Origin: M3007 sp964646615 | Lineage (GTDB): Bacteria > Bacteroidota > Bacteroidia > Chitinophagales > Saprospiraceae | Assembly (NCBI GenBank): GCA_964646615.1 | Contig: CAZYEV010000027.1 | Coordinates: 1 to 64,000, forward strand | Direction: 5' to 3' | Length of the DNA stretch: 64,000 nucleotides | Shown here: piece after piece, positions 7,745 to 15,560 of the stretch | Layout of the letters: every line of letters begins with the position of its first letter | Position numbering within the stretch: position 1 is the first letter of the stretch | Made by a program: the position numbers and the translations under genes | The notes under the pieces: model-generated | Told to the model about the DNA's origin: nothing | The model's input: only the letters and a program-made list of their open reading frames with translations | Database searches by the model: none

Positions 7745-10700
7745 ATGCTCAGAAATGTACTCTTTGTGCTATGTGCCCTGTGGTGGCAGGGTGTTTTGTG
7801 GGCGCAGCAAGCCCAGCCATGTTCCGGTTTGCCGATAGAAGGCGCTTCGATATGCTCGCAGGCATGTCTTGTTTGTTCGTTGAATGGTCTGACAGGCCAG
7901 ACGGGAGCGCCGGCCTCAGGTACTGCTCCTGGGTTCTGTGGAGATTTGGACAATGGCCGCTGGTATAGCTTTACCGCGCGTACGAGCTCGATATTGGTGC
8001 GCATTAAGCCATCCAAGTGCATCCAGGGTGATGGCATTGAGGCTGCTATCTACGAAGACTGTCAGCAGGCTCCCTTGTCGTGTGTAGTCGGCTCGGTGGG
8101 TGGGGGCGACACCGAGCGGCTTTTAGGGGCATCCACCGTGGTTCCTGGGCGTACTTATCGCCTTTTGGTGGATGGTTACAACGGCGATCAGTGCCATTTT
8201 ACCATAACGACAACTCCTGAAGACGCGGTGCTGGCTCCTGTGCCAGGGACGGTCTCTTCTATTGCCGGCCCTACTGTTGTGCCTGCTGGTGCAACGCTTC
8301 GATACGTCATTAGCCCGGTGCCCGGCGCTGGTGCGTATCGGTGGAGCGGTACTGGCGGAATACGCATCAATGGCGCGCTTTCTCCGGTGGTACTGCCCGC
8401 TTCGGGAGGAACAAGCGTGGAGGTAACTTTTGGCAGCCAGAGTGGCCAGCTGTGTGTAACGCCGCTAAATGCGTGCTCAGAGGGTGTGTCAACGTGCATA
8501 GACTTTCGCATTGTGCCAGTAGATAAATCTTTAGACCCGCCTTGCCCAGGGAGTGCGTTCCCCCCTCCCAACCTTTGTGAGGATGTGTGCATTTACTGCG
8601 ACCTCAGCACCTTCAATGGCTCCAACCTCGGGTATTCGGCTTCGATAGGCACAGGCCTTTTCTGCGGTACTATTGAAAACGACCAATGGTTGGGCTTTAT
8701 CGCCGGGGATACGATGGTTCAATTTACGTTGCAGCCCTCCAATTGTACGAATGGCGATGGCATGCAGATGGCCTTATATCGCGCGGGTTGCGGCGCTCAG
8801 GAGCAGCCGCTGGCCTGCGAGGCCGGTGGAAAAGGAAAGGGCAACACGCCCATCAGCATTGGTGCAAGGGTTATACCGGGCCAGTCGTACTACCTGAGGT
8901 TAGACGGCTATGCGGGTGATATGTGCCATTTTACGCTGTCGGTTTCTCCTCCCGGTGCGGCTAAGGCGAAGCCGATAGCCAGTCCGGGCCCTGTACAGGG
9001 GCCAGCCTCTGTTTGCCCGGGCAGCGTGCTCAATTATTTTGTGCCGCCGGTAGCGAATGCCAGCGCATACACGTGGTCGGTTCCGCCAGGTTGGCACATA
9101 CAGGGGCAGGACAAAGAGACCGTTGTGCTCGAGGCGCCCGGGGGCAATTTTGTGCAGGTCGTCGTTGGCAATACGCCTGGCTTAGCGCAGATATGCGTAA
9201 CACCTATCAACAGTTGCGAGGCCGGCATATCCTCATGTCGCACGTTGCAGGTAGCGCCAATACCACCTACCGTATTGCCTCCGGTAACTGTATGCCATGA
9301 GGCAACGCCCTACACATTGCCCTGGGGACAGCAGGTGAGCAGCACCGGCATTTATCAGCACACTTACAAGTCGCAGCTGGGTTGCGACAGCGTGGTGCGG
9401 CAACAAGTAATCGTGCGCACGCCCATCATCACTAACCTCGGAGTGCAGAGCATTTGCGCCGGCGAGTGTATAACGGTGTGCGGGCAGTCGTTTTGCAACT
9501 CGGGTACCTACTCCTATACCTGCCAGTCGTATCAGGGTTGCGACTCGGTGATTAACTTCAGTATCGCCGTCGTTGAACCTAAAGCCGAAATTTTCCCCAA
9601 AGCAGAGCCGCTTTGCGCTACGTTTCCGCTGACCTTGAGGGCATTGCAGAGTGTGGGCACTTTTACCTGGACGAGTCTGGCAGGTACTTTCTTAGGCTCA
9701 GGCAATCAGTTGATAGTCAGCACTCCGGGCACTTACATCCTCACCGTTGAGGCGCAGGCTGGAGGTAAGCTATGCACCGATCGGGACACCGTAGTGGTTG
9801 TGGAGGGCATTCCGCCGGCGACGCCATTGGCTTTGGGGGGCGTCATCACTTGCGCCCAACCGCAGGTGCAGTTGGTGGGCCATTCCAGCCAGCCGGGCTT
9901 GCTGACGGAATGGTTCGGGCCAGATGGCTTTTATTCCACTGACCCTGCACCGCTGACCGATGTGCCAGGACCTTACACGTTCGTCGTTACTGACCCCGCC
10001 ACGGGCTGCAAAGCCTCGGCTACAGCGCTGGTAACCACCGACGTGGAGGCTCCGCCGGTAACGTTGTCTGATGCTGAAATCAACTGCAACACGCCCTCGA
10101 TAACCCTGTTGTGCCCAGCGTCTTTGGGCGCCCAATGCCGTTGGGAGAAGGACGGCACGCCCATTCCGGGAGCCAACCCGCTTGCAACGAGCGGTGGCCT
10201 TTATACACTTACGGTTACATACCCCAACGGCTGCACGACAACGGCCTCCATGACGGTGGTAGAAGATTTCCGCATTCCGCAAATCACCTTGCCGCCGGTG
10301 GTTATCAACTGTTACAACCCAACAGCGCAAATCATGTGCGATGTGGACATTCCGCTGTCCACCTGCGAATGCGCCCTGGAAGTGAATGGCAAATGCCTGC
10401 GCGTGGTGGCCACGGCGCCCAACGGTTGCCAGAACACCAAAGAGGTCGTTTATCAAATAGATATTGACCCGCCCACAGTCATCGTCAGCAACGACACGCT
10501 CACATGTGCTCAGCCCTCCGTACAGCTGACGATGGGAACTTCCGCCTCAAATTTTGCCGCCCAGTGGGTCGGCCCTTCGGGCTTCATCAGCTCAGAGCCG
10601 AACCCTGTGGTTACCATGCCCGGCGTGTACGAAGTTACCGTAACCAATCTGGACAACGGCTGCTCAACCAACGCTGCGCTGACCATTTCGACAGAACAGG

Positions 10701-11632
10701 ACTTTATCCTGCCGCCCATACCGCCGGTAGGGCCATTGACGTGCAAGGACCCCGCTGTGCGGCTGCGGGTCATTCCTGACCCCACGGGGTTGCTCTTTTC
10801 GTGGACAGGTCCTGGCGGCTTTGCCTCAACGGAGCCAGCGCCCTTAGTCTCGCAGCCAGGTGCTTATCAGGTAGTAGTCGTCAACCCGGTTACTGCATGC
10901 TCTGCTACAGCAACGATTGTCCTGGGCATAGACACCTCTGCCGTCCAGCTGACGCAGCAAATAGACACCTTGACCTGTTTGCAGCCCGCCGTAACGGTGC
11001 TCTTACCGCAAGTGCCGGGCTGGACGCCTCAAACCATTACGGCGGGCGGAGTGTATCGCTACGACGTGGTCAACCCCGTCAACGGCTGCATCAGCAAGGT
11101 AACCCTGGTAGCGCCTGAAGATAAAAGCCAGCCGCAGATCACCATCGTCAGTCTGGTGCCGGATACTCTCGGCCGTTCGGTGGGCAGCATCACCATCCAG
11201 GTGGCGCATACGGGCGGTTATGCCGTGAATTGGTACCGGGATGGACAATCGGTGGGACAAGGACCATCGCTAAGCGGGATATCCGGCGGCAACTACGAAG
11301 TGGTGGTCGTCGGCTCGAACGGCTGTACTAACACCGCCAGCATCTTCCTCCCCGATGTGGGCGTGTGGACGCGCGAACCCGCTGAAGAAAGCCTGTGGCG
11401 CCTCTACCCCAACCCCACGGGCGACTGGGCGCAGGTGCGCTATCTGGGCCAGTCGGTCCCTGAAGGCCGCCTGCTGCTCCTTGACGCTACCGGGCGCTTA
11501 GCCGCCGAAGAGCGCCTGTCGAATACGGGTCAGACGACTCTGGCGTGTGCTCATCTGCCCTCGGGCACGTACACGGCGCTCATACTTACCCGGCAGGGGG
11601 CCGTCCGCCTGCGCTTAGTGGTGCAGCGTTAG
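7745..11632 (+). CDS. Large secreted surface protein with duplicated modules, Ig-like repeats and T9SS sorting domain
   Basis: This 1295-aa protein has a signal peptide ending near WAQ (residues 1-21). Residues ~26-277 and ~278-530 are two copies of one cysteine-rich module. Each holds a GDxDNGRW/GTIENDQW segment, an NG-D-G--AIY/ALY segment, a LxxDGYxGDxCHFT segment and a C-terminal Ig/PKD-like part ending CVTPxNxC. From ~700 to ~1190 about six repeats of 60-75 aa follow, each opening with a T/N-C-x-x-P motif and ending GCxxxAxxxV. The last ~80 residues (from LYPNPTG) form a type A T9SS C-terminal domain. The product is probably exported by the type IX system and anchored on the surface, perhaps as an adhesin. 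No enzymatic domain was recognised. The in-frame TTG at 7739 is less likely as start than this ATG. Confidence 0.85.
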   Translation: MLRNVLFVLCALWWQGVLWAQQAQPCSGLPIEGASICSQACLVCSLNGLTGQTGAPASGTAPGFCGDLDNGRWYSFTARTSSILVRIKPSKCIQGDGIEAAIYEDCQQAPLSCVVGSVGGGDTERLLGASTVVPGRTYRLLVDGYNGDQCHFTITTTPEDAVLAPVPGTVSSIAGPTVVPAGATLRYVISPVPGAGAYRWSGTGGIRINGALSPVVLPASGGTSVEVTFGSQSGQLCVTPLNACSEGVSTCIDFRIVPVDKSLDPPCPGSAFPPPNLCEDVCIYCDLSTFNGSNLGYSASIGTGLFCGTIENDQWLGFIAGDTMVQFTLQPSNCTNGDGMQMALYRAGCGAQEQPLACEAGGKGKGNTPISIGARVIPGQSYYLRLDGYAGDMCHFTLSVSPPGAAKAKPIASPGPVQGPASVCPGSVLNYFVPPVANASAYTWSVPPGWHIQGQDKETVVLEAPGGNFVQVVVGNTPGLAQICVTPINSCEAGISSCRTLQVAPIPPTVLPPVTVCHEATPYTLPWGQQVSSTGIYQHTYKSQLGCDSVVRQQVIVRTPIITNLGVQSICAGECITVCGQSFCNSGTYSYTCQSYQGCDSVINFSIAVVEPKAEIFPKAEPLCATFPLTLRALQSVGTFTWTSLAGTFLGSGNQLIVSTPGTYILTVEAQAGGKLCTDRDTVVVVEGIPPATPLALGGVITCAQPQVQLVGHSSQPGLLTEWFGPDGFYSTDPAPLTDVPGPYTFVVTDPATGCKASATALVTTDVEAPPVTLSDAEINCNTPSITLLCPASLGAQCRWEKDGTPIPGANPLATSGGLYTLTVTYPNGCTTTASMTVVEDFRIPQITLPPVVINCYNPTAQIMCDVDIPLSTCECALEVNGKCLRVVATAPNGCQNTKEVVYQIDIDPPTVIVSNDTLTCAQPSVQLTMGTSASNFAAQWVGPSGFISSEPNPVVTMPGVYEVTVTNLDNGCSTNAALTISTEQDFILPPIPPVGPLTCKDPAVRLRVIPDPTGLLFSWTGPGGFASTEPAPLVSQPGAYQVVVVNPVTACSATATIVLGIDTSAVQLTQQIDTLTCLQPAVTVLLPQVPGWTPQTITAGGVYRYDVVNPVNGCISKVTLVAPEDKSQPQITIVSLVPDTLGRSVGSITIQVAHTGGYAVNWYRDGQSVGQGPSLSGISGGNYEVVVVGSNGCTNTASIFLPDVGVWTREPAEESLWRLYPNPTGDWAQVRYLGQSVPEGRLLLLDATGRLAAEERLSNTGQTTLACAHLPSGTYTALILTRQGAVRLRLVVQR

Positions 11633-11652
11633 TGCCGACCTTTTGAACCGTC

Positions 11653-11697
11653 AGCATTGCCGACCCGGGTTTTCCCAGGTCGGCAATGCTTTTTTTC
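11653..11697 (+). terminator. Strong intrinsic terminator of the T9SS protein gene
   Basis: A perfect 13-bp stem, AGCATTGCCGACC / GGTCGGCAATGCT (11653-11665 and 11678-11690), has GGG-TTTT-CCC inside its loop and is followed by a run of seven T residues. It begins 20 bp after the stop codon. Confidence 0.92.
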
Positions 11698-11785
11698 TGC
11701 CTGAAACGATCTACGGACAGAGCCTTTCCGTAAGGCCGGCCAATGAGTCCTAAAATTTTTCACGAACCATTGCTCCAAGTACAGT

Positions 11786-11820
11786 GGCCTTTTTCAAAAG
11801 GCCCGTCTGCTTTTTGCAGA
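11786..11820 (+). repeat. Two adjacent small hairpins upstream of the L,D-transpeptidase gene
   Basis: GGCCTTTT-TC-AAAAGGCC (11786-11803) is a perfect 8-bp inverted repeat. It is followed at once by TCTGC-TTTTT-GCAGA (11806-11820). Both lie within the 283-bp non-coding stretch between the terminator and the start codon at 11916. They could structure a 5' leader. No clear TAnnTTTG was found in this stretch. Confidence 0.4.
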
Positions 11821-11915
11821 AAAAACGCCAACAGCGCCGGATGTTTATGGCTCATTTTTTGGAAAAGACGGGTTTTCAAACGAAAAGGGCGCAAGCTGCC
11901 CCTCTGAACATTAGC

Positions 11916-12938
11916 ATGAAAAAAGCGCGCAACATTGGCCCGACAACTGTCGGGCGCCCATCTCAGCATCTGTCCACCCCCTTCTTTTCGGTGGTTTGGG
12001 CAGGGCTGGTTTTAGCGCTCACTGCAAGCCTGTGGGTGGCGTGCGGGTCGCGGCAATCCAAACCCAAGGTCGAGCAAGAGGCCGTAGTTGTCCCGGAACT
12101 GGCCACGCCTCCCGAGCCGCCCAAACCGCTGTACACCTATGTATTTCATCAGGAGGTAGCGCTCAAGGACTATTTCAAGACTATGGACCGCTTGGTGGCC
12201 TGGCTGGATAGCCTGACGCCCTACCCGCTGACGGAGCACCTGCTGGTGCATGCCAATCCGTGGCTTATAGACACGCTGGCCGAAACGGACTACTACCGCC
12301 GCATGGAGCGCGGCGAGTTTGTGTTTGACCAGAGGAACTTGGTCGTCCTGCGCCCAGGCGATGCCCTGCAAGTGCCAGATACCGCTACGGCTCGCCGGCT
12401 GCAGGAGCGCATAGACAGCCTGTGGTTAGACCTGAACATTCCGGAGTACCGTCTGCGCATCGTTTGCGGTAGCGATACGCTCTTCAGCGTGCTGGTGCGC
12501 GTGGGCCAGAACAAGAAGCGCTTCCAACAGATACCCGGTCGGGTCGAAGACTTGCGCACCCGCACCGGCCGCGGGCATATCGTGCGCATCAACCGCACGC
12601 CTTCTTTCTTTGTGGACCCGCACACGGGCCGACGCCTGCACACCACGCGCCGCGATGACGGGCGCCGCACCCGAATGCCGCAAATTCCGTGGATAGAAAC
12701 CGAAATCAACGGCGTGCGCCACGGCCAAATGCTGCACCCTACCACCAACCCGGCCTCTTTGGGCAAGGCCAGCTCCAACGGCTGCATCGGATACAGTGAG
12801 GCCGACGCCTGGCGTGTGTACTACCACGCCCCGCTGGGCACCCCCATCGTCATTCGATACGACTTGGACGTGCCCCAGCCCAATGGCGATACACTGCACT
12901 TGGCCGATATTTACGGCCTGCGAAAGCGCAAACGCTGA
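11916..12938 (+). CDS. L,D-transpeptidase (YkuD) domain lipoprotein
   Basis: This 340-aa protein begins MKKARNIG, with a long basic leader, a hydrophobic segment and a lipobox-like WVAC near residue 43, so a lipoprotein is likely. The C-terminal ~110 residues form the YkuD domain that makes 3-3 cross-links in peptidoglycan or attaches proteins to it. The catalytic cysteine is Cys290 in SSNGC. The usual SHGC histidine is replaced by Asn, a substitution that needs comparison with homologs. The upstream HG of VRHGQ and the histidine of MLHPTTNP occupy the expected places. An in-frame ATG at 11784 would add 44 residues with no signal-like character, so the later start is preferred. The gene is followed after 64 bp by a small membrane protein gene. 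Confidence 0.85.
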   Translation: MKKARNIGPTTVGRPSQHLSTPFFSVVWAGLVLALTASLWVACGSRQSKPKVEQEAVVVPELATPPEPPKPLYTYVFHQEVALKDYFKTMDRLVAWLDSLTPYPLTEHLLVHANPWLIDTLAETDYYRRMERGEFVFDQRNLVVLRPGDALQVPDTATARRLQERIDSLWLDLNIPEYRLRIVCGSDTLFSVLVRVGQNKKRFQQIPGRVEDLRTRTGRGHIVRINRTPSFFVDPHTGRRLHTTRRDDGRRTRMPQIPWIETEINGVRHGQMLHPTTNPASLGKASSNGCIGYSEADAWRVYYHAPLGTPIVIRYDLDVPQPNGDTLHLADIYGLRKRKR

Positions 12939-13002
12939 CCTCGCGCGCGTTCGCAGGCAAAACGCCCTCATCTATCTTCGTTACCCTCACATCTCTTTTG
13001 TC

Positions 13003-13515
13003 ATGATTCGTCTGCTCATCAAAATTGGCCTCTTGCTCGTTGTGGGCATCCTGGTGTACAACCGCTTCTTTGGCACCGATACCGAAAAGGAGCAAGCCAA
13101 AGAGATTTTCCGAAAAACAGGCGACCTCCTGGGGGACACCTGGAGCCTGCTGCGGTCGGAAAAGGAAAAACTTGACGCCGGCAAATACGACCGCGCATTA
13201 GAACAGTTGGGCCAGGCCTACCAGTCACTGCGCCAGGGCGCCAAGTATCTGGATGAAAACGTTCTGCGCCGGCTGGGCGAATTGGAGCGGCACAAAGCCA
13301 GTTTAGAGCGCCAGCTGAGCGAATTGGAAGCCGCCGAACAGGCCCTGCGCAACACCCCGCCGCCGGTGCCTAAGAAGGGGCAAAAGAGCACGGCCGCCGA
13401 CGATACGGCTGCCCGCAAAGCCGAGCTGGAGCGCCAGCGCCAGTCGCTCATGAAGGAGCTGGAGCAGCTGATGCGCGACTCGGAGGCGTTAGTGAAGCAG
13501 GCCCAACAGCAGTAA
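13003..13515 (+). CDS. Small coiled-coil protein with N-terminal membrane anchor, unknown function
   Basis: The protein has 170 residues. Residues ~4-21 form one hydrophobic helix, probably an inner-membrane anchor. The rest is highly charged and predicted to be helical: residues ~30-115 and ~132-170 have the heptad-like Leu/Glu/Lys/Arg pattern of coiled coils, separated by a Pro-rich linker (NTPPPVPKKG). I do not recognise a family. The open frame runs further upstream into the transpeptidase gene in another frame, but that part is not coding. The ATG at 13003 fits the anchor. The gene ends 2 bp from the stop of the convergent amidohydrolase. Confidence 0.65.
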   Translation: MIRLLIKIGLLLVVGILVYNRFFGTDTEKEQAKEIFRKTGDLLGDTWSLLRSEKEKLDAGKYDRALEQLGQAYQSLRQGAKYLDENVLRRLGELERHKASLERQLSELEAAEQALRNTPPPVPKKGQKSTAADDTAARKAELERQRQSLMKELEQLMRDSEALVKQAQQQ

Positions 13516-13517
13516 AA

Positions 13518-14726
13518 TCAGGTCGTAGCGGAAGGCCCTTTGTAAGCCAGTTCGCACAATGCCAGCCAGGCCATGAGGGCCACGCCGGTTTCGAGCGCCG
13601 TTTCGTCAATATCGAAGCGGTTGGTGTGCACCGGTGCGGTGATGCCGCGCTCGGCATTGCCCGTGCCTAAGCGATAGAAGCAGGCGGGCAGCATTTGGGA
13701 ATAATAGGCAAAGTCTTCAGCCGTCATGCGAATGGGTAGGTCCACGACGTGGTCTTTGCCCAGCAGATCGACGGCCCAGGCGCGGGCGCGACGCGTGAGC
13801 TGGACGTGGTTGTGCAGCACCGGATACCCTTTGACAATGTTGAACTCGCAGGCGCCGCCCATGCTTTTGGCGATGGCTTCAGCCATCTTTTTCATACGGC
13901 GGTGGGCTTCGGCGCGCCACTGTTCGTTCATGGTGCGGAAGGTGCCTTCCAGTTGCACGGCATTGGGGATGACGTTGGTGGCGCCGCCGTCGGAGGTGAT
14001 TTTCCCGAACGTCAGCACGGTAGGTATGGCCGGGTCGGCGTAGCGGCTGGCGATTTGCTGGAGGGCCAGCACAATTTGGGCACTGATGACGATGGGGTCA
14101 ATGCACTCGTGGGGCATGGCAGCATGGCCGCCGCGGCCTTTAACGGTTACGTAGATTTCGTCGGCGGAAGCCATGTAGTCGCCCACGCGGAAGCCGACGA
14201 CGCCGGCGGGCAGGGCGGTGTAGACGTGCTCGCCAAAGATGGCTGCCGGGCGTGGGTTTTCCAAGGCACCCGCCTGGATGAGGAGGCTGGCGCCGCCGGG
14301 CAGTTTTTCCTCGCCGGGTTGGAACAGACATTTGACCGTACCGGAGAACTGGTGGCGCAGGGCGTGCAGGATGCGCACAGCGCCCAGCAGGGTGGCGGTG
14401 TGTACGTCGTGCCCACAGGCGTGCATGACGCCGTCGTTTTGCGAGCGGTAAGGCGTCTGGTTGGCCTCCTGTATGGGCAGCGCGTCCATGTCGGCGCGCA
14501 GGGCAACGGTGCGCTTACGCGGATTTTTACCGCGCACCAGAGCGACAATACCCGTACCTGCGACGCCGGTGCGGTGTTCTACGCCCCATTCCTGAAGGAG
14601 GGATGCGATGTATTGGGCCGTTTTTTCTTCCTGGAAAGACAGCTCAGGGTGTTGGTGCAGATGCCGCCGGTATCCGACGACGTCGGCATGGTAGCGCCGG
14701 GCGAGTTCCAGTACGGTTTCCTTCAT
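13518..14726 (-). CDS. M20-family amidohydrolase (N-acyl-amino-acid amidohydrolase/hippurate hydrolase-like)
   Basis: This 402-aa metallopeptidase-like enzyme has the M20D pattern: RADMDALPIQE (77-87), MHACGHDVH (101-109), which supplies metal-ligand Cys and His, FQPGEE (135-140) with the catalytic Glu, a lid domain containing GRGGHAAMPH, and a final metal His in the C-terminal PVHTNRFDI. Such enzymes remove acyl groups from N-acylated amino acids or related amides, and the exact substrate is unknown. The start at 14726 (MKETVLELARR) was chosen because the longer frame enters uppS. The gene lies 8 bp downstream of uppS, so the two are probably co-transcribed. Confidence 0.9.
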   Translation of the reverse strand: MKETVLELARRYHADVVGYRRHLHQHPELSFQEEKTAQYIASLLQEWGVEHRTGVAGTGIVALVRGKNPRKRTVALRADMDALPIQEANQTPYRSQNDGVMHACGHDVHTATLLGAVRILHALRHQFSGTVKCLFQPGEEKLPGGASLLIQAGALENPRPAAIFGEHVYTALPAGVVGFRVGDYMASADEIYVTVKGRGGHAAMPHECIDPIVISAQIVLALQQIASRYADPAIPTVLTFGKITSDGGATNVIPNAVQLEGTFRTMNEQWRAEAHRRMKKMAEAIAKSMGGACEFNIVKGYPVLHNHVQLTRRARAWAVDLLGKDHVVDLPIRMTAEDFAYYSQMLPACFYRLGTGNAERGITAPVHTNRFDIDETALETGVALMAWLALCELAYKGPSATT

Positions 14727-14734
14727 GGGTGGCG

Positions 14735-15484
14735 CTATCCGACGGCGATTTGTTCGCTGATTTTGCCGAAGCGGCGCTCGCGTTGCTGATAGCTGGCGAT
14801 GGCCTCGATGAGCTCTTCCCGGCCAAAGTCGGGCCAGAACACCGGAGTAAAATACAGCTCGGTGTATGCAGCCTGCCACAGCAGGAAGTTGGACAGGCGC
14901 GTTTCGCCGCCGGTTCGGATGAGCAGGTCAGGGTCGGGGATGCCGGCAGTGCACAACGCTCCCTCGAAGATGGCGCTGTCTATGTCGTCGGGATGCAGCT
15001 GGCCGAAAGCCGCTTTTTCTGCCAATTGGCGGGCGGCGCGCACGATTTCCCAGCGGGCTGAATAGTTGAGCGCCAGCACAAGGGTAAGGCGGGTGTTGTG
15101 CCGGGTTTGTTCGATGCCGTCCAGCAGGGCCTTGCGGCTGGCCGCCGGCAGGGCGCTCAAATCGCCGATGGTGGTCAGGCGCACGCCGTTGCGGTGCAGG
15201 TCTTGAATTTCGGAACGCACGGTTTCGACTAAGAGGTTCATCAGGGCCGACACTTCGGCCGGGGGGCGACCCCAGTTTTCGGTGCTGAACGTGTAGAGGG
15301 TCAGGTATTGGACACCGATTTCGGCAGCGGCTTCGGTGATTTCGCGAACGCTCTTGACGCCGCTGCGGTGGCCCAGCACACGGGGCAGGCCTTTGCGCTT
15401 TGCCCAGCGGCCGTTGCCGTCCATGATGATGGCGATGTGGTTCGGTATTGGGCCGGCAGAAATGCGCGCTTTCAGGTCAGACAT
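14735..15484 (-). CDS. uppS: Isoprenyl transferase (undecaprenyl diphosphate synthase)
   Basis: The 249-aa cis-prenyltransferase condenses isopentenyl diphosphate with farnesyl diphosphate to make the C55 lipid carrier for peptidoglycan and O-antigen synthesis. The hallmark HIAIIMDGNGRWA (residues 16-28) carries the catalytic Asp22. The YTFSTENW, RTGGETRLSNFLLWQ and E-LYFTPVFWPDF blocks complete the family signature. It sits first in a two-gene unit with the amidohydrolase and has a consensus -7 element 41 bp upstream. Confidence 0.97.
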   Translation of the reverse strand: MSDLKARISAGPIPNHIAIIMDGNGRWAKRKGLPRVLGHRSGVKSVREITEAAAEIGVQYLTLYTFSTENWGRPPAEVSALMNLLVETVRSEIQDLHRNGVRLTTIGDLSALPAASRKALLDGIEQTRHNTRLTLVLALNYSARWEIVRAARQLAEKAAFGQLHPDDIDSAIFEGALCTAGIPDPDLLIRTGGETRLSNFLLWQAAYTELYFTPVFWPDFGREELIEAIASYQQRERRFGKISEQIAVG

Positions 15485-15524
15485 AGCATGGGTGCGGATT
15501 GAGTCGGAGTGAAAATATAGCCGG

Positions 15525-15532
15525 CAAAGATA
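15525..15532 (-). promoter_or_regulatory. -7 element TATCTTTG for uppS
   Basis: A perfect TAnnTTTG match on the minus strand, between lon and uppS, predicts a ~34-nt leader. It suggests uppS is transcribed separately from lon although both run in the same direction. Confidence 0.6.
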
Positions 15533-15560
15533 CTGCGAGGCAGTACGCCGCAGTGGCCCC

